DNA of 16,277 bases from JANOGU01 sp964499865 (GTDB lineage Bacteria > Pseudomonadota > Alphaproteobacteria > Rhodobacterales > Rhodobacteraceae): positions 1 to 16,277 of the forward strand of contig CAZCPY010000071.1 of the NCBI GenBank assembly GCA_964499865.1. The letters run 5' to 3'. A program made the position numbers and the translations under genes. The first letter of the stretch is position 1, and every line of letters begins with the position of its first letter. Under the pieces are notes generated by a model that saw only the letters and a list, made by a program, of their open reading frames with translations, made no database searches and was not told the origin of the DNA. Of this stretch, positions 1-7,467 are shown in pieces.

Positions 1-18
1 GGCTTCTTCAGCCGCTGA
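1..18 (+). CDS. 3' end of an upstream gene (partial)
   Basis: Read from base 1, the codons give GFFSR followed by TGA at 16-18, only 16 bases before the next start. In this tightly packed layout that fits the tail of a preceding gene in the same operon. Five residues cannot identify a product. UPF0280 and DUF1185 genes sit near nicotinate-degradation or reductase genes in some proteobacteria, but nothing visible here tests that. Confidence 0.4.
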   Translation, partial: GFFSR

Positions 19-23
19 CCGAC

Positions 24-32
24 AGGAAAGGA
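24..32 (+). promoter_or_regulatory. Ribosome binding site for the UPF0280 gene
   Basis: AGGAAAGGA lies just upstream of the GTG at 35, and its AGGA part is 7 bases from that codon. It supports the GTG start at 35. The out-of-frame ATG at 33 would give a different reading frame. Confidence 0.55.
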
Positions 33-34
33 AT

Positions 35-910
35 GTGCCGAAGGCACGCAATTTGTTTCAGGCGCCGGGGCAGGGTGTGACGGGGCCAGAAGTCGTGCCG
101 CTGGCGGACGGGCGGTGGCGGTTCCGGCATGGGCCGATCGACATGGTCCTGGGCGTGGATGGCGCCGGGGCGGAGGCCGGGGTGGCGCGGGGGGCGCGGC
201 GGTTCGCGGGGTTGCTGGAGGAGTTGGCGGCCGAGCTGCCGGCGCTGCGGTCGACCGACCCCGGCCCGCTGCGCGGGCCGGTGGCCCGCGCGATGGCGGC
301 GGCGGTGGCGCCGTTCCGCCCGGCCTTCGTGACCCCCATGGCCGCCGTGGCCGGCGCGGATGCGGACGCGGTGCTGGCAGCGATCGTGGCAGGCGAGGGC
401 ATCGACCGCGTCCATGTCAACAACGGCGGCGACATCGCGCTGCACCTCGGGCGCGGCCGGTCCTGCACCGCCGCCATCGCGGCCCGTCCCGGTCTGCCGG
501 ACCGGGTTGTCGTCCGGCACGGGCAAGGGATCGGCGGCATCGCCACCTCGGGCTGGCGCGGGCGCAGCCAGAGCCTCGGCATTGCCGATGCGGTGACGGT
601 CCTGGCGGCGACCGCAGCGATGGCGGATGCCGCCGCCACGATGATCGCCAATGCCGTCGACCTGCCCGGCCACCCCGCCGTCGCCCGCCGTCCGGCGCGC
701 GAGATCAAGGCCGACAGCGACCTGGGCGACCTGCCGGTCACCGTCGGGGTGGGACCGCTGGAGGCCGGAGATGTCGCGCGGGCTCTGGGCAGCGGCGCGG
801 CCTTCGCCCAGGGCTGCCTTGCGCGCGGGCTGATTGCCGGGGCGGCGCTGTTCCTGCAAGGTGAGGTCTCGCTTGTCGGTCCCTTTGCGCTGGAGCCTCC
901 CGGTGTCTGA
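35..910 (+). CDS. UPF0280 family protein (ApbE superfamily, COG2122)
   Basis: This 291-residue protein matches the UPF0280 group, which is uncharacterised but has an ApbE (FAD:protein FMN transferase)-like fold. Visible signatures are FVTPMAAVAGADAD (about 98-111), VNNGGDIAL (128-136), TSGWRGRSQSLGIADAVTVL (171-190) and DAAATMIAN (198-206). These resemble in order the ApbE pattern of an N-x-GGD motif, a TSG segment followed by a conserved loop, and an A-D-A-x-AT-type helix. No signal peptide or membrane segment is seen, so it is probably cytoplasmic. The GTG start has a good ribosome binding site. Its 3' end overlaps the DUF1185 gene by 8 bases, implying co-translation. Flavin or FMN handling is inferred from the fold; no activity is established for the family as far as I know. 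Confidence 0.85.
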   Translation: MPKARNLFQAPGQGVTGPEVVPLADGRWRFRHGPIDMVLGVDGAGAEAGVARGARRFAGLLEELAAELPALRSTDPGPLRGPVARAMAAAVAPFRPAFVTPMAAVAGADADAVLAAIVAGEGIDRVHVNNGGDIALHLGRGRSCTAAIAARPGLPDRVVVRHGQGIGGIATSGWRGRSQSLGIADAVTVLAATAAMADAAATMIANAVDLPGHPAVARRPAREIKADSDLGDLPVTVGVGPLEAGDVARALGSGAAFAQGCLARGLIAGAALFLQGEVSLVGPFALEPPGV

Positions 911-1484
911 TTTCATCCTCCGCAAGATCGTGACCCAGGTCGAGGAGATCCGCCACGAGGGCGGCCCGCCCGCCGATCCGCCTCCCGTGCGCGGCGCGAT
1001 CCTCGCCATCTGCGCCAATCCCTTCGCGGGCCGCTGGGAGCCCGACCTGCAGCCCGCGATGGAGGCCCTGAAGCCCCTGGCGCTGATGCTGACCGACCGG
1101 CTGGTGGCGGCGCTGGGCGGGCGCGCGGGGATCGACGCCTACGGCAAGGGCGCCATCGTCGGCGCGGGCGGCGAGAGCGAGCATGGTGCGATCTGGCATG
1201 TGGCGGGCGGCTACGGGATGCGCGAGCGGCTGGGCGGATGCCGCGCCATCGTGCCGAGCGCGATGAAGGTCGGCGGCATGGGCGCCACGCTGGACGTGCC
1301 CCTGGGGCATCTGAACGCGGCCTACGTGCGGTCGCGCTTCGACGTCATCACCATCGCCTGCGCCGATGCCCCGCGGGCGGGCGAGGTGCTGTTCGCCCTG
1401 GCCATGGCCCGGGGCGGGCGGGTGCACAGCCGGATGGGGGGGCTCGAGGTCTGGCAGGTCAGGGGCGAGGACGGGCTCCGGTGA
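903..1484 (+). CDS. DUF1185 / 'amino acid synthesis' family protein (PF06684)
   Basis: The protein has 193 residues when started at GTG 903, which lies inside the end of the UPF0280 gene and has GGAG at 892-895 about 7 bases upstream. An in-frame upstream start at 834 would add 23 residues that are only a shadow of the neighbour. Family signatures are YGKGAIVGAGGESEHGA (80-96) and PSAMKVGGMGATLDVPLGH (118-136), plus an N-terminal KIVTQVEEIRHEGG. The length matches the family (about 190). A Bordetella member was reported to have a chorismate-mutase-like fold, but the function is unproven and the 'amino acid synthesis' label is historical. The overlap with UPF0280 suggests the two act together. 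It lacks a signal peptide and is probably cytoplasmic. Confidence 0.85.
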   Translation: MSDFILRKIVTQVEEIRHEGGPPADPPPVRGAILAICANPFAGRWEPDLQPAMEALKPLALMLTDRLVAALGGRAGIDAYGKGAIVGAGGESEHGAIWHVAGGYGMRERLGGCRAIVPSAMKVGGMGATLDVPLGHLNAAYVRSRFDVITIACADAPRAGEVLFALAMARGGRVHSRMGGLEVWQVRGEDGLR

Positions 1485-1939
1485 AAGCGCGCGCAACAGG
1501 GTGGCATGAGCGTCAATCGCGGTCGAAGGGCGCATTCCTGCACGTCAAGGACCGCGCCGTTGACCGGCGCTTCGGTCACCGCTCCGAACACGTTCCCATC
1601 GGCGGAGGTTCGAGTGTCAGGCGGCAATACCAACGATACGGGAGACCCCGCGACGTCGAATCGAGCCGGGATCAACGCGAGTTTCCGCGCATGCGCGCAG
1701 GCGACGCGTAGATCGGCGTGAAGGTCTTCTCGCCCTTCGACGCCCGGCAGGCAGTGACCGCGTTCTAGGCTGACGTCACCGCCGCCGCGCCCCCCTGATG
1801 GCGCCACGACGCGAGAACGGACAGGCTTCACGTCGATGATGCCGAGACCTTCTCCTTGACCCGGTGAATGGTCGGGCGGGTGGACGCCGCGGTCAGGCCG
1901 GTCCAGGACCGTACAGCGGTCTGAAAGGCAGGTGCGCCA
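1485..1939 (+). other. Unresolved stretch without a recognisable gene
   Basis: No convincing gene was found. This segment looks less GC-rich than its surroundings, with weaker third-position bias. On the minus strand about 1500-1720 is open and reads like a globular protein (for example LALIPARFDVAGSPVSLVLPP), but there is no good start, no ribosome binding site and no family I recognise. The + strand frames at 1506-1721 and through 1711 look like shadows. The best guess is a decayed gene, possibly continuous with the pseudogene that follows. No terminator with a T-run is visible after 1484. Confidence 0.4.
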
Positions 1940-2539
1940 GTGATGGCGGCCAGGGCCGCAAGCAGGGTTCTGGCGCGCCGCGTGACCCCGACGTTCGCCG
2001 CCGCCTGCGCCCTGCCCGCGCGGCGCGACATCCGGGGCGCCGCTCTGACGGCGACGGTGACCTCTTGCCCAGGCTTCCCGGTCTTCGCGGGGCTGGTGGC
2101 GGTCGGGCTGCGGGGGGCGACGGACCCGATGCACAGCCTGCTGACGCCGGTCTTCCGGTCCGGCGTCCGGGTCGCCCTGCCGCCGGCGTCACCGGTCCTG
2201 GGCAACCTCTGGCGGGCGGTGAACCCCCGGACGGGGCCGGTGCGGCTGCTGCGCCGGCCGCGCGGGCGCCCGAGGGGCGTGGGGCTTGCCCGCCTCGGCC
2301 GCTGGCCGGCCGTGACGGGGCTGTTCGGCTTCACCCGGTTCACGCTGGCGTCGCTGGCGCCCGAGGCCCCCCGCGTGCTGGCGCAGACGGCTGCCCTGTG
2401 CTGGGCGTCGGTCTTCCCGCTTGCCGTGCCCGAGGGCGAGGACCGGCTCGACCGCGGCGGGTTCCTGACCGTCCGCCTGACCGCCCCGTCGCGCAGCGCG
2501 CCGCCGTGGCCGCAGGATGCCGCGGCATCGCCCGCTGCC

Positions 2540-2590
2540 GGGCGCCCCCCCTCCGCCGGCCCTTCCCCACGAGGGGGAGGGGAGGCGCCC
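2540..2590. repeat. Family 2 GC-rich hairpin repeat inside the pseudogene
   Basis: Outer arms GGGCGCC (2540-2546) and GGCGCCC (2584-2590) enclose a CTTCCCC/GGGGGAGGGG hairpin around CACGAG. The inner part matches the family 2 modules at 7501-7536 and 12588-12614 (CCCCACGAGG followed by GGAGGGG and GGCGC). It separates block 1 from block 2 of the decayed membrane gene, so it is probably an insertion. Confidence 0.65.
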
Positions 2591-2782
2591 TGCGCGCGAC
2601 GTGGCCCCCCCCGACGCGGCAGGTGCAGCCGATGGCGGGCGGGCCCGCCGGCAGCGCAGGTGCCGCGACTGGCGCCCGTGCCGCCGTCGGCGGCGGCTTT
2701 CGTGACGCCGGAGTTCGCGGGCCGGTCGGCGGTGCAGGGGGTCATCGCGGCGGGGTTGCCGACAACCCGGGGCGCCGACCGC

Positions 2783-2840
2783 GGGCGCGATCCCGGGCGC
2801 GATCCGGCCGGGAGGCGATCCGGCCGGGGGGGCGATCCGG
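2783..2840 (+). repeat. Degenerate short tandem repeat (four 11-17 bp units)
   Basis: Four successive units share a GGGCGCGATCC or GGAGGCGATCCGG pattern: 2783-2793, 2794-2807, 2808-2823 and 2824-2840. Unit lengths differ, so the array shifts reading frame. It lies exactly between blocks 2 and 3 of the pseudogene, where the homology changes frame. Confidence 0.6.
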
Positions 2841-3114
2841 AACACCCGGTTCGCGGCGATCCTGTCGGCGCATGTGCCGGCGGTGGTGCTGGCCTTCCGG
2901 CTGACGGGAGACGGGGCCGGGCCGCGGGCCGGCGGGCTTGCGCACCTGCCGCCGGGACCGGTGATGACCGGTTGCACAGTGCGGGACCCGTGGCTGCCGT
3001 CGTCAACGGCGGGCGCGCGAAATCCGTTTACAAGCCGGGGCATCGGGGTCCATCGTCGCGGCCATGACGCGGGGGCAGACCCGCGCGCGCCCCTTCGACA
3101 GTGGAGCCAGAGAG

Positions 3115-4377
3115 ATGACGCTTTCCCGCCGCAGCCTGCTTTCCACCGGGGCCGCCGCTGGCGCCCTTGCGCTGTCCCCCGCCCGCTTTGCCTCGGCCCA
3201 GGCCGCGCCCCTCAAGATCGGCTTCCAGCTGCACCGCACCGGCATCGGCGCGGCCTACGGCCGCTGGTACGAACGCACCGCCACCGCGGCGCTGGACCGC
3301 ATCAACGCCGCCGGCGGCATCAACGGCCGCCCGGTCGAGATCGTCTTCGAAGACGACGGCACCGACCCCAAGCGCGGCGCGGAGGTGGTGGAAAAGCTGA
3401 CCACGCAGGCGGGCTGCGACCTCGTCATGGGCACGCTGTTCTCCAATGTGGTGATCGGCTCGGCGCCGCGGGCGGGCGAACTGAAGGTGCCCTACCTCGT
3501 CTGCTCCGAGGGCTACCACGTGGCAAGCGGCATGCTGAACCGCTGGACGCTGCAGCCCGGCATCACCGACGTGCGGTCGCAGATCGCCTCGATGGCGCCC
3601 TGGGTTTCCTCGACGCTGGGCAGGAAGGTCACGATGATCTTCCCCGACTTTGCCTTCGGCCAGGACCACCGCGATTTCTTCACCGCCGCGATGGCGGCCC
3701 AGGGCGGCGAGGTGATCGCGCAGATCGCCATCCCGCCGACCGAGACCGCCTTCACCCGCTACTTCCCGCAGATCCCGGCCGAGACCGAGGTGCTGTACCA
3801 CGTCATGGTCGGCCCGGCGGTGCTGACCTTCGTCAAGGAACTGGGCGAGTTCTACGGCTCGGGCGCCAAGCCGCAGATCTTCGGCTTCATCGATTCGCTG
3901 GAAGGGGTCGATGTCGCCGCGCCGGGGCTCGAGTTCCTCGAGGGCACGCATTTCTGGGAAGCCTTCCCGCGCTACGCCCAAGCCGACGCCGCCCCCTGGG
4001 AGGCGGAGTATCGCGCGGCCGTGGGGGTGGACGACACCGGCGCCTCGCTGTCGGATGCCAGGGACGTGTCGACCTACAGCCACATGTTTTCCGCCTGGGA
4101 AACGCTGTCGGTGATCAAGGCGGGCATGGAGGCCGCGGCCTACACCGGCCCCGCCGACCGGCAGACGTTCGTCGAGGCGGTCGAGGCGATGTCCGCCATG
4201 CCGGGCGGCCTCGACCACCCGCAGGGCGACAAGCTGTTCAACGGCAAGACGCACCAGGTCTTCGGGTCGCAGTCGATCACGAGGGTGGAGAGCGGAAAGC
4301 TCACGCGCGTCCACCGCACCTCGATCGAGGACGGCCTCTATCCCGACGCGGTGGACTACACGACGCAGAGCTTCTGA
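3115..4377 (+). CDS. ABC transporter substrate-binding protein, branched-chain amino acid (LivK-like) type
   Basis: This 420-residue periplasmic binding protein is of the Peripla_BP_6 type. The N terminus MTLSRRSLLSTGAAAGALAL has a twin-arginine motif (R5-R6), a hydrophobic stretch and a likely cleavage after ASAQA (about residue 30), so Tat export is expected. The mature protein opens with LKIGFQLHRTGIGAAYGRW and continues with the family's INAAGGINGRPVEIVFEDDG, where a lobe-1 helix leads into a strand. The start at ATG 3115 is chosen over ATG 3064 because it has GGAG at 3102-3105 and puts the Tat motif at the N terminus. It should capture the substrate for the LivHMGF importer encoded downstream. 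The nearby HyuAB hydantoinase genes suggest a cyclic amide or related ligand, but this type binds diverse amino acids, amides and aromatics. A composite palindromic repeat separates it from livH. Confidence 0.9.
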   Translation: MTLSRRSLLSTGAAAGALALSPARFASAQAAPLKIGFQLHRTGIGAAYGRWYERTATAALDRINAAGGINGRPVEIVFEDDGTDPKRGAEVVEKLTTQAGCDLVMGTLFSNVVIGSAPRAGELKVPYLVCSEGYHVASGMLNRWTLQPGITDVRSQIASMAPWVSSTLGRKVTMIFPDFAFGQDHRDFFTAAMAAQGGEVIAQIAIPPTETAFTRYFPQIPAETEVLYHVMVGPAVLTFVKELGEFYGSGAKPQIFGFIDSLEGVDVAAPGLEFLEGTHFWEAFPRYAQADAAPWEAEYRAAVGVDDTGASLSDARDVSTYSHMFSAWETLSVIKAGMEAAAYTGPADRQTFVEAVEAMSAMPGGLDHPQGDKLFNGKTHQVFGSQSITRVESGKLTRVHRTSIEDGLYPDAVDYTTQSF

Positions 4378-4516
4378 ATGGCGGCGCGAGGGGGAGGCGG
4401 CGGCTTCGGGCCCCCGGCGCGAGGTCCGGGCCTTGCCCGTCCCCGCGCCGGGAGCCGCTCAGCCGCCGCCGCTGCCGCGGACCGTTCGCCGCCGCCGCGC
4501 CCGCGACGGCGTCGGA

Positions 4517-4764
4517 GCGGGGGGTTTCACACCCCCCGCACCCCCCGTGGGATACTTGGGATCGGAAGATGGGGGCGGGAGGGTCAAGGGCACCGGTATC
4601 CGGGAGACCCGGTCAAGCCGGACAACGGTGCCCCATCTCCCGATACGGTCATCGGCGTCCCCGCCTGTACCGTGCGGAGATCATCGCACTGCAGGGTTAA
4701 CGATCCGTTGCATCTTCCGATCCGAAGTATCCTCGGGGGGTCCGGGGGGCAGACAGCCCCCCGG
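4517..4764. repeat. Family 1 composite palindromic element (248 bp)
   Basis: The 578-base gap between the binding-protein gene and livH contains a symmetric element. The left hairpin has arms GCGGGGGGT (4517-4525) and ACCCCCCGC (4531-4539). Left inverted arm 4532-4570 includes GATACTTGGGATCGGAAGAT. The right inverted arm 4712-4749 is its near-complement, with one indel and a few mismatches. The right hairpin has arms CCGGGGGGC (4742-4750) and GCCCCCCGG (4756-4764). The 141-base interior has a smaller inverted pair, GGGCACCG (4588-4595) and CGGTGCCC (4626-4633). The architecture matches 10686-10795. I see no open frame in it with normal codon use. Confidence 0.8.
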
Positions 4765-4874
4765 GGGTCGGGCCGGGTGCCTCGCCCCGGTGCCTGGCGC
4801 GACGCCAGCGCGCCCCGGACGGGGCGCAAGACGGCCAGGGGGGACCACGGCGGGATGGAAGGTGCGAGGGGGTC

Positions 4875-4899
4875 CAAGGGGGCGCTGTGCGCCCCCTTG
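4875..4899. terminator. Perfect 11-bp hairpin upstream of livH (terminator-like or mRNA structure)
   Basis: Arms CAAGGGGGCGC (4875-4885) and GCGCCCCCTTG (4889-4899) pair perfectly around a TGT loop. There is no T-run after it, so it is not a standard Rho-independent terminator. It may cause pausing, attenuation or 3'-end protection of the upstream binding-protein mRNA. It ends 56 bases before the livH start. Confidence 0.5.
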
Positions 4900-4955
4900 C
4901 TTCCCCCAAGCGGCGCAGCCGCGCGGGAGCCTTCGGCCGGGGGCGGGCGGGCGCC

Positions 4956-5834
4956 GTGAGTTTCGGGCCGTTCCTGCTGCTGGCGCTGATGGAGGGCGCG
5001 GTAATGGCGGCGGTGCTGGCCCTGACGGCGGTCGGGCTGAGCCTGGTCTTCGGCGTCCTGCGCGTGGTCAACGTGGCGCATGGCGAGTTCTTCATGCTGG
5101 GCGCAGTCGTGGCCTGGGCGGTCGTGCAGGTGGTGCCGGGGCCGCCGTGGCTGGGCTTTGTCGCGGCGCTGGCCTTCGCGCCGCTGGCAGTGGCGGCGCT
5201 GGCGGCGGTGGCCGACCGGCTGGTGCTGCGGCGGCTGCGCTATGAGCCCGAAGCCACGATCGTGGCCACCATCGGGCTTCTCTACATCCTGCAGCAGGCG
5301 GCGCTGAGCTTCTACGGGCCCGACGCGCGCCCGGTGGAGGCGCCGTTCCAGTGGCGCATCCAGCTGCCCTGGTTCGGCTGGTCGGGCTACAAGCTGTTCG
5401 TCATCGCCGCCGCCCTGGTCCTGCTGGCCGGGGTCTGGGCGTTGATGACGCGCACGCGGGCGGGGCTGGTGATGCGGGCGGCGCAGATCGATGCCGAGAC
5501 GGCGCGGGCATTCGGCATCGACACCGCTGCCGTCTATTCGATGACCTTTGCGCTCGGCGCGGGCCTTGCCGCCGCGGCGGCGGTGCTGATCGTGCCGATC
5601 CAGCAGGCGCATTACCTGATGGGGGGCGATCCGCTGCTGCTGTCGTTCATCGTCGTCATCCTCGGCGGCCTCGGATCCCTGCGGGGCACGCTGGTGGCGG
5701 CGCTGCTGATCGGGCTGTCGGACGGGGTGATCTCGATGGCCTTCTCGCCCACCCTGGCGAAGATCCTGGCCACGCTGCTGGTCGCCCTTGTGCTCGTCTT
5801 CCGCCCGCAGGGCCTGTTCGGGGCGCGGGCATGA
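4956..5834 (+). CDS. livH: Branched-chain amino acid-type ABC transporter permease (LivH family)
   Basis: The protein has 292 residues and is almost entirely hydrophobic helices, with the LivH signature VVNVAHGEFFMLGA (37-50), a cytoplasmic loop MRAAQIDAETARAFGIDTA that should contact the ATPases, and the C-terminal FRPQGLFG typical of the family. It forms half of the inner-membrane channel with LivM. Start GTG 4956 (VSFGPFLLLALMEG) is chosen because the in-frame ATG at 4887 falls within a hairpin and would add an arginine-rich leader foreign to the family. The ribosome binding site is weak. The stop overlaps the livM start (ATGA at 5831-5834). The symbol marks family membership; leucine need not be the substrate. 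Confidence 0.9.
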   Translation: MSFGPFLLLALMEGAVMAAVLALTAVGLSLVFGVLRVVNVAHGEFFMLGAVVAWAVVQVVPGPPWLGFVAALAFAPLAVAALAAVADRLVLRRLRYEPEATIVATIGLLYILQQAALSFYGPDARPVEAPFQWRIQLPWFGWSGYKLFVIAAALVLLAGVWALMTRTRAGLVMRAAQIDAETARAFGIDTAAVYSMTFALGAGLAAAAAVLIVPIQQAHYLMGGDPLLLSFIVVILGGLGSLRGTLVAALLIGLSDGVISMAFSPTLAKILATLLVALVLVFRPQGLFGARA

Positions 5835-6766
5835 GCCGCGCGCTGGCACTGCACCTTGCGGTGTTGGCCGTCCTGCTTGCGGGCGCCGTCCTGCTGCCCG
5901 CCTACGACCGCACCAACATGGCGCGGATCATGGTGCTGGCGGTGCTGGCCATCGGCTACAACCTCGCCTTCGGCTACACCGGCCTTCTGTCGCTGGGCCA
6001 TGCGCTGCATTTCGCCGCCGGCATGTATGCCGCGGGGCTGGGAGCGAGCCTCTGGGGCTGGACCGCCGCCGCGGGTCTGCCTGCGGGGATCGTGGCGGGG
6101 GGGCTTTCCGCGGCGCTGACCGGCTGTCTGGCGCTGCGCACCGGCGGCGTGGCCTTCATGATCGTGACGCTGATGTTCGCGCAGGCGGGGTATCTGGCGC
6201 TGCTGCATTTCGGTGCGGTGACGGGCGGGGACGAGGGCTTCATCCTTCCCGCTGCGGCGCGTCAGCTCCTTGGCCTCGATCTCTCCGCCGACCTGCCGCG
6301 CTATCTGGTGGCCTGGGGGCTGCTGTGCGTCGCGCTGCTGGGGGCGCTGGCGATCGTGCGGTCGGACCTGGGGCGGACCTTCGTCGCCATGCGCGAGAAC
6401 GAGGAGCGGTCGCGGATGCTGGGCTTCGACCCGTTCCGCACGAGGCTTGTCGCGCTGGTGCTGTCGGGGCTGATGGCGGGCGGGGCCGGGGCGGCCTACG
6501 GGCTGCTGTTCGGCTATGTCGGCGCCACCTTCGCCACCGTGCAGTATTCGATCCTGCCGTTGCTCTATGTCCTGCTGGGCGGGGCGGGCACGGTGCTGGG
6601 GCCGCTGCTGGGGGCGGCGCTGATGTTCTACCTGACCGACCTGGCCTCGGGTTTCACCGATGCGCAGCTGGCGGTGGTGGGGGCGGCGCTGGTCCTCCTG
6701 GTGCTGTTCGCGCCGCGGGGGATCCTCGGGACGCTGCGGGAAAGGCGGCTGCCATGGCTGCCCTGA
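5831..6766 (+). CDS. livM: Branched-chain amino acid-type ABC transporter permease (LivM family)
   Basis: This 311-residue inner-membrane permease pairs with LivH. It has multiple hydrophobic helices, the family signature GYNLAFGYTGLLSLGHALHF (42-61), the cytoplasmic coupling loop SDLGRTFVAMRENEERSRMLGFDPFRTR, and the late helix LLYVLLGGAGTVLGPLLGAA. The C terminus LVLLVLFAPRGILG is typical. Its start overlaps the livH stop by 4 bases and its end overlaps livG by 13 bases, so translation is probably coupled. The length is ordinary and no broken motif is seen. Confidence 0.92.
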   Translation: MSRALALHLAVLAVLLAGAVLLPAYDRTNMARIMVLAVLAIGYNLAFGYTGLLSLGHALHFAAGMYAAGLGASLWGWTAAAGLPAGIVAGGLSAALTGCLALRTGGVAFMIVTLMFAQAGYLALLHFGAVTGGDEGFILPAAARQLLGLDLSADLPRYLVAWGLLCVALLGALAIVRSDLGRTFVAMRENEERSRMLGFDPFRTRLVALVLSGLMAGGAGAAYGLLFGYVGATFATVQYSILPLLYVLLGGAGTVLGPLLGAALMFYLTDLASGFTDAQLAVVGAALVLLVLFAPRGILGTLRERRLPWLP

Positions 6767-7467
6767 TGGAGGCGCGCGGCCTTGTCCGCCATTTCGGCGG
6801 GCTGAAGGCGGTGGACGGGGTCGACCTCGACCTCGCCGAGGGCGAGGTGCATGCGCTGATCGGACCGAACGGGGCGGGCAAGACCACGCTCGTGGGCCTG
6901 CTGTCGGGGCGCATCCCGGCACAGGCGGGCCGGGTGTCCCTGGGCGGCGCGGACATCACCCGCCTGCCCGCCCATGCCCGCGTGCGGCGGGGCATCGCCT
7001 ACACGTTCCAGATCACCTCGATCTACCCGCGGCTGACGGTCTGGGACAACGTGGCGCTGGCGGCGCAGAGCCGGGGCGACGCGCCGCGGCAGGCGGTGCC
7101 CGCCGCGCTGGCGCGGGTGGGGCTGGAGGCGCGGGCCGGAGAGATCGCGGGGCAGTTGAGCTATGGCCACCAGCGCACGCTGGAAATCGCCATGGGCCTG
7201 GCGCTGCGCCCGCGCCTGCTGATCCTGGACGAGCCGACGCAGGGGCTGGCGGCGTCCGAGATCGCGGGGTTCACCGCGCTTGTCCGGGTCCTGTCGCCCG
7301 CCACGACGGTCCTGCTGATCGAGCACAACATCGAGGTGGTGATGGCGCTGGCGACGCGGATCACCGTGCTGGCCGCGGGCCGGGTGCTGGCGACCGGCGT
7401 GCCGGAGGCGATCCGCGCGGATGCCGCCGTGCAGGCGGCCTATCTGGGGGACGGCGCGGATGCGTGA
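6754..7467 (+). CDS. livG: ABC transporter ATP-binding protein (LivG family)
   Basis: The protein has 237 residues. Walker A GPNGAGKTT is at 37-45, the Q-loop segment TFQITSIYPRLTVWDN at 84-99, the signature LSYGHQ at 135-140 (more usually LSYGEQ), Walker B LLILDEPT at 155-162, and the H-loop histidine is H191 in LLIEHNIEVVM. It energises import through LivHM together with LivF. Start ATG 6754 has GGGAAAGG at 6738-6745, 8 bases upstream; ATG 6766, sharing a base with the livM stop, is an alternative that shortens it by four residues. A 417-base gap with a tandem repeat separates it from livF, unlike the overlapped genes upstream. Confidence 0.93.
   Translation: MAALMEARGLVRHFGGLKAVDGVDLDLAEGEVHALIGPNGAGKTTLVGLLSGRIPAQAGRVSLGGADITRLPAHARVRRGIAYTFQITSIYPRLTVWDNVALAAQSRGDAPRQAVPAALARVGLEARAGEIAGQLSYGHQRTLEIAMGLALRPRLLILDEPTQGLAASEIAGFTALVRVLSPATTVLLIEHNIEVVMALATRITVLAAGRVLATGVPEAIRADAAVQAAYLGDGADA

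Larger units (their letters stand above)
1940..3018 (+). pseudogene. Decayed polytopic membrane protein, probably FedB ('fenitrothion hydrolase')-like
   Basis: Three blocks, in two frames, resemble one family in order. Block 1 (about 2057-2510) carries VLGNLWRAVNPRTGPVRLLR, GLARLGRWPAVTGLFGF and a GEDRLDRGGFLTV segment. Block 2 (about 2624-2764) carries PPSAAAFVT joined directly to PEFAGRSAVQGVIAAGL. Block 3 (about 2844-3015), in another frame, carries TRFAAILSAHVPAVVLAFRL and a C-terminal segment with CTVRDPWLPS. In my recollection of FedB-like integral membrane proteins these correspond to NLWRAVNP, RLGRWPA, GEDWLxRGEFLTV, SAAAFVT..EFPGRSAVQGV and a YTVxGLWLL end. The piece between FVT and PEFAG appears deleted, the frame changes between blocks 2 and 3, and many hydrophobic positions are now R, P or G. 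No start or ribosome binding site is convincing. Family identity is from memory; the decay is visible. Confidence 0.55.

Noticed and set aside
1506..1721. 71-aa + strand open frame with ATG start
   Set aside because: It is rich in S, T, A and R, has no convincing ribosome binding site, shows no family motif and has weak codon bias. It looks like an antisense or random frame.
3027..3056. Possible promoter TTTACA (3027-3032) with CATCGT about 18 bases downstream, before the binding-protein gene
   Set aside because: The -35-like box is reasonable but the -10 match is poor, and the upstream DNA is pseudogene sequence. A promoter is expected here but this site is not supported.
2874..4700. Long + strand frame (608 aa) covering the binding-protein gene
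   Set aside because: Only its first part (about 2844-3015) reflects pseudogene remains. From 3115 on it is a shadow of the real binding-protein frame.
4570..4711. Interior of the first palindromic element considered as a tRNA, riboswitch or small RNA
   Set aside because: Its inverted pairs do not make a cloverleaf, there is no recognisable anticodon arm, and I recognise no riboswitch core.
4378..4959. Open frames in the gap between the binding-protein gene and livH (for example 193 aa on +)
   Set aside because: They run through palindromes with repeat-derived composition, no ribosome binding site and no recognisable domain.
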